Counted from the first letter of the stretch, positions 1 through 7,669 are shown. The stretch is DNA of 12,262 nucleotides from Larix sibirica (GCA_004151065.3 NWUY0303989511.1:1-12262); one strand, 5' to 3'. The notes: generated from the sequence alone by a model not told the origin. Numbers and translations are program-made.

Positions 1-137
1 AGTATAAACCTTAAAACGTAGATATGCTACGTGATATATCTATCTATGCAAGAACTTCTCCATTATAACACTATAGTATAAACCTTAAAACGTAGATATG
101 CTACGTGATATATCTATCTATGCAAGAACTTCTCCAT
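1..137. repeat. Perfect 63-bp direct repeat, period 74 bp, two copies
   Basis: Positions 1-63 and 75-137 are identical, separated by an 11-bp AT-rich spacer (64-74), so the period is 74 bp. The array may start before the window edge. Each copy contains a small hairpin: acgta (16-20) and tacgt (28-32) pair across a 7-base loop, and the 8-bp palindrome gatatatc follows at once (33-40). The perfect identity contrasts with the heavily diverged repeats around it, which suggests a recent slippage or recombination duplication. Confidence 0.96.
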
Positions 138-270
138 GCGAGTTCAAAGCACCAGGACTTCTCTCTCTAGGGTGACATACAATATATATTGAAATAAAAC
201 TTAGATATGGATATCTCCTATGTTAAAACTAGACAAACTAGAGTTCTCTTATTAGCCAAGACTAGATATG

Positions 271-425
271 GCTGCGAGGTAGGTCTGCAGGTTGTTAGGG
301 TTTCCCAGCTAGCTAGCAAGGTCTATTTTCTTTATTTGCAAAGGACACAACAATAATATAAGTTTATTCGCTGGAGCTCAGGCAGATAAGTTCAGAAAGA
401 GAAAAACATGTAGATATGTTGTAAC
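271..425 (+). repeat. Degenerate dispersed repeat, copy A
   Basis: This copy shares an ordered series of words with 607-775: gcgaggt...gcaggtt...agggttt near the start (from 274), ctggagctcagg at 371-382, ttcagaaag at 391-399 and gtagatatg at 410-418. The order and strand are the same in both copies, but the spacing differs (offset 336 bp at the left end, 357 bp at the right), so indels have accumulated. Its left part also resembles 7309-7378. It does not look coding. Confidence 0.75.
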
Positions 426-606
426 ATGTGGAGATGCAACATAATTGATTAACAAGTAGAGTGTAGATATGCGCTTTAAACCAGTTTATCACAATAGAGC
501 TAGTGAAATTAGGGATACAAACATGGATATGCCAATATCATATAGTAAAAAAGATATTTTTAAATAGAAAATATAGTTCTAGTTTTTAGTAGTAGGCCCA
601 GCTGAT

Positions 607-775
607 ATAGCGAGGTCCGCAGGTTAGGGTTTTATGGGTGGTTCTTATCCTATTTAAAAGGAGATGAGACTAGAGTTCTTATTTTGTTTCTTTGTTTGGA
701 TGGAAACACACACCTATAGCTTTGTCACTGGAGCTCAGGGATAGATATAGGTTCAGAAAGTAGATATGCTATTTA
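607..775 (+). repeat. Degenerate dispersed repeat, copy B
   Basis: This is the second copy of the 271-425 unit: gcgaggtccgcaggttaggg from 610, ctggagctcagg at 728-739 and gttcagaaagtagatatgct at 751-770. A block near 670, gactagagttcttatt, also resembles DNA just upstream of copy A (about 236-252), so the two units are partly rearranged relative to each other. Confidence 0.72.
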
Positions 776-789
776 GGTGAGCACTCTAT

Positions 790-1456
790 GAGGTAAGGTT
801 CCCGAAGGTCTCCGATAGAGTTGTTACAGCATGATTCCTGCCTATTCAATTCAAGAGGTTATGGAACCCAAGGCACCCAACCATTTCCTCCAGTAGTGAT
901 AATTTCAGGTGTGAGCAAGGCTGATCATAGTGAGTGAGCTAGTCAGGCCACGTGATCAGGGTGTAATATACGGCCTTATAAGGTTAGGTGATTAGGTGGT
1001 TCAACCCGCCAATAGGGGCAGCACCATGAGAGCTATGGTTTGCAATGCAACCCTCTTTCCAACTATGCTAGTTCGCTATGCTATGCTCTCCCACCAGCAG
1101 AGAGTTCGCGCTATGCTCACCCATCCTTCCTACCTTACTTCCTGCTTTTTACACTTCCAGCTGTAGGATTTCAACCCGTCGTCAAGTGGTTATATGGAGA
1201 GGGAGATTGGAGGCTTGTAAGAGCTGCTAAGTAAGGTGTTATTGGAGCTGTAGGAGGGGGGTTTCAAACCCATAATGTGAGTATTAGATGGAGGAGGTTT
1301 CAACCTATTTATTGGCCATGGTTCGCAATACAAATCGATTCCTTCCTGCCAGCTTTGGTCCGATGCAAGCCCCCTCCGATCAATAGTCAGTATGATAGTT
1401 CCTCCAGATACTCTCATTTCACATTTTGCCTTTGTAAAAACCTCTCCCTCCTAGAT
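790..1456. other. Gene-free interval
   Basis: I find no supported gene here. Short ORFs of 60-75 codons occur on both strands, but they overlap one another and have no recognisable composition or motif. The DNA carries small internal duplications, such as ttcgctatgctatgctctccc-like words near 1072-1092 and again near 1107-1122. The 15-bp word ggttaggtgattagg (982-996) recurs exactly at 1488-1502. Confidence 0.6.
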
Positions 1457-1474
1457 TAAACAACTAGTTGTTTA
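1457..1474. repeat. 18-bp perfect palindrome
   Basis: The sequence taaacaactagttgttta equals its own reverse complement. It lies 13 bp before the second copy of the 15-bp direct repeat at 1488-1502. It could be a recombination relic or a cruciform-prone site. No function can be assigned. Confidence 0.9.
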
Positions 1475-1534
1475 TTATATATTAAATGGTTAGGTGATTA
1501 GGGGGGATCATCATAATACCACCCTATTATTTAA

Positions 1535-1579
1535 TATGGGTAACTTCTATTCTCCTTCCTCTCGGCAGGGACTCCTCCG
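1535..1579 (+). repeat. Dispersed repeat related to 4071-4115
   Basis: The words tatgggtaact, then a ttctc run, then ctcggca and finally gactcctcc occur here and at 4071-4115 in the same order with small indels. This ties the 1.5 kb region to the duplicated unit at 4.1 kb. Confidence 0.7.
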
Positions 1580-1599
1580 TATATGTGCTTCTGTAAGCA

Positions 1600-2249
1600 A
1601 GCCTCTGTTGGAGGTTCGCAGGTTTAATCCGGGTGCCCTTGAGATGGTCTCAGGCTTTGATCCGTTGGCTGATTTGATCTAGTTCTGATTTGATCTGGTG
1701 GAATAGCTTGGAATATAGTCGTAGGTTGGATTGATCTGGTGCCACTATCGCTGCTTCCCTACTGGGCTTAGGCTTGGATAGATCTTTACTTATATTGACA
1801 ACTTTTCGAGATGGGTTACGATGAAGAAATAGGTATTCGAGTGGGGTTCCAAAGGAATACATTCTTTGAGAGGGATGGTCCAACGGACGGACGAATGAGG
1901 ACTAGCTAGGAGACCTAAACAATCATTCCAGGAGGCCTAGACACCCTACCAGCTAGACATACCCCCCATGTAGCAGCCTACATAGCCAACTCACACAGCC
2001 AACAGACATATATACACGGACGGGGAAGGGGCCACCCAACATAGCTGACAGACATTACAAGGGATAAGGCCACTCCATATAGCCAGTCATATACATACCC
2101 AAGAGATAAGTAAAAGCTAACGTACCAATAGTTGCCATCAAGAGAAGAGAAATTAGCTTTCTTTCAACTTGCCTTTCTCTAACCTTCTGAGTTTCTATCT
2201 TTGGTCCCAGTTGCTCAATCCATCCTATTGCTACCATTTGCTACCATCC
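1600..2249. other. Gene-free interval with short direct repeats
   Basis: No gene is supported. Between about 1670 and 1740 the words tgatttgatct and ttgatctggtg each occur twice. Between about 1980 and 2090 catagccaact-like words recur several times. The ORFs on either strand here show no motif that I recognise. Confidence 0.55.
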
Positions 2250-2297
2250 ATCAGTTGCTTCACTCCCCTTGATGCCTATCAGTCGCTTCGCTCCCCC
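2250..2297 (+). repeat. Imperfect tandem duplication of about 18 bp
   Basis: The word tcagttgcttcactcccc (from 2251) is repeated as tcagtcgcttcgctcccc (from 2279) with two mismatches. Just upstream, ttgctacca occurs twice in a row (about 2228-2246). Confidence 0.8.
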
Positions 2298-2436
2298 CAA
2301 GTAGAAGGGGGAGGGGAATTCTTACTAATTAATAAAATCCCCATGGATTCCCCTAATTTGGGATATTTAAGAAACCCCCTAACAATGAGGTTTCATTGAT
2401 TAACAAAATCAATCTTATAATAAGTTGTCATCAGCA

Positions 2437-2550
2437 AAACCTACACAAGAAGATATCTCCAAAAAAAGACAAGAAGACATCCTAAAAATTCTCTATTGGT
2501 TCCAAAATATCCAAGAAGGCATCTTCACCCGAATAAAGTGCATAAACACC
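2437..2550 (+). pseudogene. Possible Ty1/Copia gag (UBN2-like) fragment
   Basis: One plus-strand frame stays open for about 38 codons before a TGA near 2551-2553 and gives a charged, amphipathic peptide containing QEDILKILYWFQNIQEGIFT. The RI and C residues that follow fit the pattern around the 'eiF.RI..c.TAkeaW' core of the UBN2/DUF4219 gag domain in plant Copia elements. After the stop the frame continues in a similar vein. The stretch is too short to be sure. No start codon, zinc knuckle or LTR is visible. It could equally be chance. Confidence 0.22.
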
Positions 2551-2683
2551 TGACATAAAATCTTCGGCTCTTGTATCAAGCGTGGGGGCTACAATGTTTT
2601 TTATTCAGGTTGAAGCTGTGGGTATAACTTATATTCTCTCTCCTATTGGCCATGGGAGTTGGGGCCTTTTTTTTAAGGGTGTA

Positions 2684-2740
2684 ATTCTATTTCTGTTGTA
2701 CCATTATGTTGAAAAAGAAATAGAATCAGATTACATAATG
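2684..2740. repeat. Two interleaved inverted repeats (pseudoknot-capable)
   Basis: Arm 1 attctatttct (2684-2694) pairs perfectly with agaaatagaat (2716-2726). Arm 2 cattatgt (2702-2709) pairs perfectly with acataatg (2733-2740). The arms alternate 1-2-1'-2', so both stems can coexist in RNA only as an H-type pseudoknot, while in DNA either could extrude alone. A T-run (about 2668-2674) lies just upstream. Confidence 0.75.
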
Positions 2741-2768
2741 TAAAGGTAAAACTATAAGTACTTATTGG

Positions 2769-2990
2769 GTGGGTTCTGAGAGAACTTCCGGGAACCCAAT
2801 CTTTTTAACTAAAAACGCGTTATATGGCCCGGTAGGTATACCCCTAATAAGGGTTTTACTAGGCATAGTAATTGTATTTTGTTCTCTTAGCTCAACCCGC
2901 CTCTTCCCATCAAGTTACACACTTATTTATGAGCTGGGTGGGAGCATTAAGAACACTGCAAGCTTTGAGCAAGCAGAACTATTTGCTTAA
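2769..2990 (+). CDS. Unassigned 73-codon ORF with one hydrophobic segment
   Basis: The translation has one clearly hydrophobic stretch (residues about 20-42, around IPLIRVLLGIVIVFCSL) that could span a membrane, followed by a polar tail ending in AELFA. I do not recognise it as any known plant mitochondrial or plastid protein, nor as a transposon product. The start is simply the first in-frame ATG. No neighbour supports it, so it may be a chance ORF or a chimeric mitochondrial ORF. Confidence 0.2.
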   Translation: MGSERTSGNPIFLTKNALYGPVGIPLIRVLLGIVIVFCSLSSTRLFPSSYTLIYELGGSIKNTASFEQAELFA

Positions 2991-3132
2991 ATAGGTTGGG
3001 TTGGACGACTCCTTGAAATGAAAATGAATTGAATCTAACTCGATCAAAAGAAAGTGTGTTATTGCATTAAGTAAGAGGAATATCAAATCTTCTACTGAGT
3101 GAGGGGAAGAAATAAAATGACCACATCCTCTT

Positions 3133-3250
3133 GGCTATTGGTGGACCCACTGGCTATTGGATCCTCTTGCAATGACCTTACCTTCTGGCAATAATGATAA
3201 CTGGCTGGCTATGTGTGGCTATGTCAAGTGCTTTTATGTGACTGCCTGGC
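3133..3250 (+). repeat. Degenerate 'tggctat' short-repeat stretch
   Basis: The word tggctat or a close variant recurs here (for example ttggctattgg, ctggctattgg, ctggctggctatg, gtggctatgtc), interleaved with tctggcaat. The same vocabulary reappears at 4080-4340 (ctcctggcaatg, ctcctggctatg). This suggests slippage-grown, dispersed repeat DNA, not coding DNA. Confidence 0.6.
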
Positions 3251-3511
3251 TAGAACTGTTTTCAGCCCAGCCCAGTTGATTAGTCTAGTGGAATAGCGCA
3301 GCAGCCATCCATCCAAGTTGAGTAGGCCTAGCCTCTTATCTATAAGCCAAAGGGTCAAGTTCGAGATCAAGGTATGGATGCTCTGGTCTAGTTATCCTGG
3401 TGAGGTCTTATTGCTAGGTATCCCGGAAAGATTTCTTTACTTGGTTAGTCCTAGTTTGTCCGTCTGTCCTTCCGTGGGACCCCCTATCAACAGAAGACTT
3501 TCCTGTTGTGA

Positions 3512-3766
3512 ACCCATCTCAGAATACTAAGCAGTCCCCTCTGGCCGCACCATCTGGTTCCTGTCCCTAGTCGAGTAGGCCCAAGTAGTAGCCCAGGCGA
3601 GTATCCAAGCCCAGCCAATGAATCCATCCTGTCGAACATAGAGAAAAGTGATGAAAAGTCAAATTTTGGTAATAAGAAAGAAGTTTTAGTGCCCGCGATG
3701 AGGGATCTTTCTTCCTCCGACCTTATAAAAACTATATTTTTCAAATTGAAGAAAAAAAGCGACTGA
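3512..3766 (+). other. Coding-like open frame, unassigned
   Basis: This plus-strand frame is free of stops for 84 codons, and its C-terminal half is rich in Ser, Lys, Glu and Asp (for example NESILSNIEKSDEKSNFGNK), as in a real soluble protein. The only ATG in the stretch is late (3698-3700), so if it was coding it is a fragment without its start. The opposite strand holds a longer ORF (124 codons, 3487-3861), and I cannot prove which strand was coding. No family is recognised. Confidence 0.25.
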
Positions 3767-3773
3767 GAATATT

Positions 3774-3959
3774 TTGAAAGATCCATTCTACCCAAACTTT
3801 GTGTATGGCCCAAACCAGGTATTTTATTTCTCCGTAAATATATCCAGCGGCATCCCGCCAATCATAGGGAAACTTACTGAAGAGGGGTTTCGGATGGCAA
3901 ATGAGGTGTTTTTGTGTATTCTGGGACCAAGCGACCATATTCTGCTCCGAGCCAGGTAG
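3774..3959 (+). CDS. Unassigned 61-codon ORF following the 3512-3766 frame
   Basis: The ORF starts at an ATT read as an alternative start or continues a frame from upstream. Its product is of mixed hydrophobic and polar character (for example FVYGPNQVFYFSVNISSGIP) and has no recognised domain. It begins just after the stop of the previous open frame and one frame away, so the two may be one coding relic split by an indel. This is speculative. A minus-strand ORF covers the same DNA. Confidence 0.18.
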   Translation: MKDPFYPNFVYGPNQVFYFSVNISSGIPPIIGKLTEEGFRMANEVFLCILGPSDHILLRAR

Positions 3960-4070
3960 TTTATTGCTTAATCAATCAAATCTGTTGAAATAAACGTGGT
4001 TACTTATCCTCTTTGTCCAATGAGGCGTTCCTTCTACCGGGTCTGTGTTGAAGGTGACTCGTTTATGTGG

Positions 4071-4290
4071 TATGGGTAACTCCTTCTCTCGGCAATGCCC
4101 GGCTGACTCCTCCTGGCAATGATGGGCGTATTACCCTTCCTTAATGGGTGCATCATATGTAATGCATCGTCTCATTCCTTTCATTCCATACCGTCATCGA
4201 GGTAGTAACCCTGTGTTCCGTAGCGGTAAGTGCGTTCGAGGTCGAGGTATAGTTTGAGTTCAATGGTTTCGTCGGGATCGAGGGTCAAGG
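4071..4290 (+). repeat. Degenerate direct repeat unit, copy 1
   Basis: Shared landmarks with copy 2 (4318-4545), in order, are cctcctggc(a/t)atg, a gggtatta-like word, an exact catatgtaatgcatc (4154-4168), ttcattcct..cttCCAT, tctgtagcggta-like and gttcgaggt followed by gaggtatag. The exact 15-bp words sit 233 bp apart. The word gttcgagg or close variants occur several times within each copy, so the unit has internal repeats of its own. Confidence 0.75.
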
Positions 4291-4317
4291 GATGGAGGGG
4301 GGTGAAGCAATGACAAC

Positions 4318-4545
4318 CACCTCCTGGCTATGTAAACCACCGGGTATTACTACTGGCGTATGAACCACCTACCTCCCGTGAATTAACATATGTAATGCAT
4401 CTTCATTCCTTCTTCCATCTATCCCAGGTAAGAGCATTCCCAAGGTTCTGTAGCGGTATAGGTTCGAGGTCCATTGTTCCTTATCGGTGGATAAAGAGTT
4501 CGAGGTATAGATTGAGGGTATAGGAAGAGTTCGAGGGTTATGGCT
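4318..4545 (+). repeat. Degenerate direct repeat unit, copy 2
   Basis: This is the second copy of the 4071-4290 unit, with catatgtaatgcatc at 4387-4401 as the strongest anchor, followed by ctgtagcggtataggttcga and further gttcgagg words. A minus-strand ORF of 72 codons (4369-4587) covers this copy but is probably an accident of the repeat, because copy 1 does not preserve it. Confidence 0.75.
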
Positions 4546-4735
4546 GCTATGGGCTAAACTCCAAATACTATAGATCTTTATGGTCATATAGCATATACTG
4601 TGAGGCTTTGCCTCTCATTCAAGAGGGACTACCTCCATTAGCCCTTAGGAGTTTGAAAGTTGAAATGGAAGGAGTTAAATGCTGTGGTGACAGTAGCACC
4701 CAACTTGTATCTATGCCCATCTAGATCGCAGCCAG

Positions 4736-5086
4736 TTAGTTTATATATATATCACCTAACTGCATTTTCAGTCGGCAACAGGGTCCATCGACATTAAAGA
4801 TGGAAAATGTCTTCCCCATATCCAGGGATTGTAAGTCAGTTATAATGGTAGATTGTAGAGTATTAGTTCTCGTCATTTTGTATATTTTATCCCATGCAGT
4901 GATGAGTCCCCCAGTTCTGCCATTTGCATCAAAGGCAAGAAAGTCCGATCCTACAAGAAGTCCTTGCAACATTGAAATGGTTTAGCTTCCTAGAAGCATG
5001 GTCTCCTAAAAACCAAAAATATCTGGATTGTGAGTGCTATGGCTTGTGCATTTTTTATGGCCATCACTAAGGCAATGGACATTCAA
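4736..5086 (-). pseudogene. Decayed LINE endonuclease (EEP-type) fragment
   Basis: On the minus strand a single frame runs from 5086 down to 4736 (117 codons) with only two internal stops. In order it shows NVHCL, in the place of the family's 'WNVRGL' with the catalytic Asn kept; then HNPDIFGF, a TAG codon (5006-5008) and ET, matching the 'PDI..LQET' motif with the Gln codon turned into a stop and the catalytic Glu kept; a TAA (4982-4984); then DFLAFDANGRTGGLITAW, which matches the 'GRSGGL...W' signature of plant LINE ORF2 proteins; and finally FSIFNVDGP in the place of '(N)VYGP', the Tyr replaced by Asp. The family's role is nicking target DNA for target-primed reverse transcription. The downstream catalytic half, the reverse transcriptase and the RNase H are absent, so this is a dead fragment. 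Confidence 0.78.
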
Positions 5087-5768
5087 TCAAAAGATTGAGC
5101 ATCATAAAACCTTTTTGGGGTTCTTCCCTTCTTTAAGGGCCACAATTTTTTACCTTTGTTTCCCAGCTTTCACTTATCGCTTTACCTTCTCTTTAGCAAA
5201 ATGGATGAAGGATCCTCTACCTTGGAGTGGGCCTGCCATAGAGCCCCCATCCCTTTTAAGACTTCCCTATACTTATCCATCCTGAAAGTAAACAACGGAT
5301 AATTTATATTATATAAAATTGTATCTTTTTATATTCCTCTCCTCATTTGTGCTTGTGGAACCCTTTGTATCTAACTTGGATTCCCTCCCTAAAATTGAAA
5401 CCTCCTACGAATCTCGTTGGATTGACACGGTGGTAAAGACTCTCTTATATTCTACACTTATGAAAAATTGTTGCTATTGTCATTATTTCTCATAGTGTTT
5501 GAAATCACTCTTGAATCCAGAGATAGCCCAAGGGCTATCACAATATCTTATATAGAGTGAAATTAGAACCTTCTCTCATATAAAATAGATATTCTAGGCT
5601 ATTTGTGGGATTTGTATTTATAATGGGCACACCTTCTTCTAGCTCACGATCCTTTAGTCCTCAGATGGAGGATCCCAGTCTTCCTGGGTGGCATTTATCC
5701 CTTTGTAAGTTTCATTTTGTAATTTGACTATCCTTAGATTGGATTGGTATGACCTCGTGTCTACTTCC
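5087..5768 (-). other. Probable decayed LINE interior between ORF1 and endonuclease
   Basis: This lies between the two recognisable LINE parts on the same strand. In the minus-strand reading, just before the endonuclease, there is a Lys/Gly-rich stretch (KEGKNPKKVL) typical of linker sequence. An open minus frame of 60 codons (5654-5836) includes LRIVKLQNETYKGINATQED and overlaps the ORF1 fragment. I cannot place a zinc knuckle. The gap of about 680 bp is shorter than most ORF1 C-terminal parts, which hints at an internal deletion. Confidence 0.4.
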
Positions 5769-5942
5769 TCAATCTTTCCCTTGTTCGAATATGAAAGTAC
5801 TCCAGCCTTCATATAAGATATGAAAGGAGGCAACATAATAAAAGATCGGGCTCCAATGGTTGATCAGCCATTGTTTCAATGTCCCTTTCAATTTTCCTAC
5901 CAAAGCCAACCTTGAATAAACACCAGTTTCCTCCAACAGCAT
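5769..5942 (-). pseudogene. LINE ORF1 (DUF4283-like) fragment, 57 codons
   Basis: A minus-strand frame from an ATG at 5940-5942 to a TGA at 5769-5771 encodes a 57-residue peptide with ALVGKLKGTLKQWLINHWSP followed by a YVASFHILYEGWSTFIFEQ-like tail. This fits the pattern 'LVGKf..rPs...lr.w....W......v..l..G...f.F....d' of the DUF4283 domain in plant LINE ORF1 proteins, which act as RNA-binding gag-like partners. It lies 5' of the endonuclease fragment on the same strand, as expected for a LINE, and is not in the same frame. The domain is cut off before its C-terminal half. Without the endonuclease beside it the call would be weaker. Confidence 0.6.
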
Positions 5943-5949
5943 TCTAGCT

Positions 5950-6359
5950 AGAAATATTCCTACTTGTTCATGTTAGTGCCTGCCTGCTGCTATCTTTACC
6001 TTGAACTGTTGCCTCACCCTACTTAGTTGAGTGCTTTCCCTTGCTAACCACTCTTTCTTTAGTCAGGAAGACCTTGGGAAGTATGGCATGCTATGAACCA
6101 ACCCTTCTATTACTTAGAAGCACCGGATCGAATCGGGTCAGCGGGTCAGGTCAGGTCAGGTCAGTGGGCACTTAAATCATTCATCTTTATTTACCCTTTG
6201 CTGCCTACTCTTTACTCTGACCTTGTTCACCTCTAGTTACTGTCTGCCTTACTTAGTACAGCATCGGACGGATTGGATGGAAGGACTTAGCTTAACAGTG
6301 GGCTTCAAACATTGCTAGGATATGATGCCTTTGATAACACTTGCTTCAAGCATGCTTAG
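5950..6359. other. Gene-free interval
   Basis: No gene is supported. Short words such as tacttagt recur (about 6021, 6112, 6243). The only notable element is the pentanucleotide array at 6144-6163. Confidence 0.55.
6144..6163 (+). repeat. (GGTCA)4 microsatellite
   Basis: Four perfect tandem ggtca units lie here, with two further gggtca words just upstream (from 6135). It is a simple slippage repeat. Confidence 0.95.
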
Positions 6360-6614
6360 TTTTTACGGCACTATTACTATGAACCCTTTACCCTTCTATC
6401 AGGTAAACCTAACGACCGGAGGACCCATATACCCATTGCTTTCCCCGCTGTTCTGACCAGCTGTAGTCAGTCATTAGAGTATGGATTAGTGAAGCGACTC
6501 GGCGGAGATAAACCCGATGAGGCGACCTTCCAATGTATCCATGCTTCATATTTTGGAGGTTCGAGAGGCTGGGTCATGAAATGGACCCATTTTGGTGAGC
6601 TTTTTTCAATTTGA
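6360..6614 (+). other. Open frame of 84 codons, unassigned
   Basis: The frame runs from the TAG at 6357-6359 to the TGA at 6612-6614 with no stop and only a late ATG. The C-terminal half has protein-like composition (YGLVKRLGGDKPDEATFQCI, then a Gly/Ser-Arg-Gly turn). I do not recognise the family. It could be the interior of a decayed mitochondrial gene or intron ORF, or chance. Confidence 0.2.
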
Positions 6615-6840
6615 CTTTACAGTTCCGGGACCACCTGATTGTACTCCTTACAATTAAGAAAGGTTACCACTAGCGCGAAGTTCCTTTCTTTCTTTATGCT
6701 AAAACGTATCTGCGGAGTACATTTGTGCCTGTGCTATCTTATAACCTTTGTAATGGATACATAATTCAGATGATGGGATATCCCTTTACCCCCTCGCTTA
6801 GAGGCATGAGCTTTGAGCGGGTTGGTGCAAATGGGCAACG

Positions 6841-7266
6841 ATGGATGGTGGTCTTGGTTTCGGATGGAATTATTTGTACGTACGCTTGGGACCAATAATG
6901 CGCTTGGTGTGTGGGATACGTTCTGTAACCTCAGTGCTAGCTAGCATGGGGTCCGCGGGTATCGCCCTGGGAAATACTGAGTCGGGTTCTGCCCAAAGCA
7001 GAGTTGAAATAGTGGATCTGGGCTGGGATACTCGGTTGGGCCGCTGGGTTAGACAAACCCTAATTCCGGGGTATAAGGGGCATCGCGTTTAAGCTGGCCG
7101 AAATTATTTATGTTTAACAGCAAAAATTGGAGCAGTTTATCCTCAAACTCCACCACCTCTGAGTTCTGCTCTGAGTTCTGCGCCACAGTACCCTCTTGAA
7201 AAGCTTTCTGCAGGAGGTGCTGCTAGTCCAAGTGTGAAACGTAGATATGCTGGTATAATATGTTAA
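6841..7266 (+). CDS. Unassigned ORF (83 codons) with an in-frame extension
   Basis: An ATG ORF runs from 6841 to a TAA at 7090-7092, and the same frame then stays open for another 57 codons to a TAA at 7264-7266. The first part is Gly/Arg/Val-rich in a locally GC-rich stretch (for example VEIVDLGWDTRLGRWVRQT). The extension is Pro/Ser/Ala-rich and contains a perfect 12-bp tandem duplication (7157-7168 and 7169-7180), in frame, giving a repeated LSSA. The final codons already lie in the gtagatatg repeat family, so the end is not original. No homology is recognised. Confidence 0.22.
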
Positions 7267-7390
7267 GAACGTATCAATGCGATATCATATAGTAATAGGT
7301 TTCATAGTTGTAGGTATGGCTGCTATGGCAAGGTATGCAGGTTATGGGTTTCCCAGCTAGGTATCCCAGCGAGTCCTCATTTGTCATTAT
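7233..7390 (+). repeat. Dispersed repeat family member (third copy)
   Basis: The element begins gtgaaacgtagatatgctgg, carries gatatcatatagtaa at 7281-7295 (caatatcatatagtaa at 533-548 is nearly identical), and then a block with tatggctgc, gcaggtta and gggtttcccagctag that matches 262-312. It is on the same strand and in the same order as the window's left end, so the 0-0.8 kb and 7.2-7.4 kb regions share ancestry. Confidence 0.7.
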
Positions 7391-7669
7391 AACCATGCCC
7401 ATATAAATAATCTGACCGCCACCTTCCTGGACACATGGAAGAGAGAACAGGTTGTTATGCTCCAACCAAAACTTTCCACACGGTAGGTAGGCCTCAGGGC
7501 ATGGGATTTCATACATACCTTAGTAGGGCCAACATAGAAAATTGACTGACTAAGCTTGTGGTATCTTAAGGCTCATATGTTCCGGGACCTAAGAATAAGG
7601 AGGGCTATCGATAAAAGAAATTCAGGCAGGCTGTTCACCCCCATTCTGCTCCTCACATTGTAGTAATAG

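Noticed and set aside
2769-2990. Identification as a plant mitochondrial complex I or cytochrome maturation gene
   Set aside because: The hydrophobic segment is suggestive, but no conserved run of any such protein could be matched, so the ORF is left unassigned.
3280-3370. tRNA gene or tRNA-derived SINE, from an A-box-like tagtctagtgg and a B-box-like agttcgagatc
   Set aside because: The bases flanking the T-loop do not pair, no acceptor or anticodon stem can be drawn, and the boxes are about 77 bp apart, too far for a plain tRNA.
4800-4985. Plus-strand 61-codon ORF
   Set aside because: It is the complement of the endonuclease frame and has no independent support.
5034-5285. Plus-strand 83-codon ORF
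   Set aside because: It lies opposite the LINE relic, whose minus-strand motifs are specific. The plus-strand product shows no recognisable motif.
6480-6560. Group II intron domain V-like hairpin near ccgatgaggcgacc
   Set aside because: I could not draw the conserved two-part domain V helix or find a matching intron 5' end (GTGCG).
7274-7516. Minus-strand 80-codon ORF with several Cys residues
   Set aside because: It lies largely within the dispersed repeat family at 7233-7390, and the Cys spacing does not form a recognisable zinc-binding pattern.
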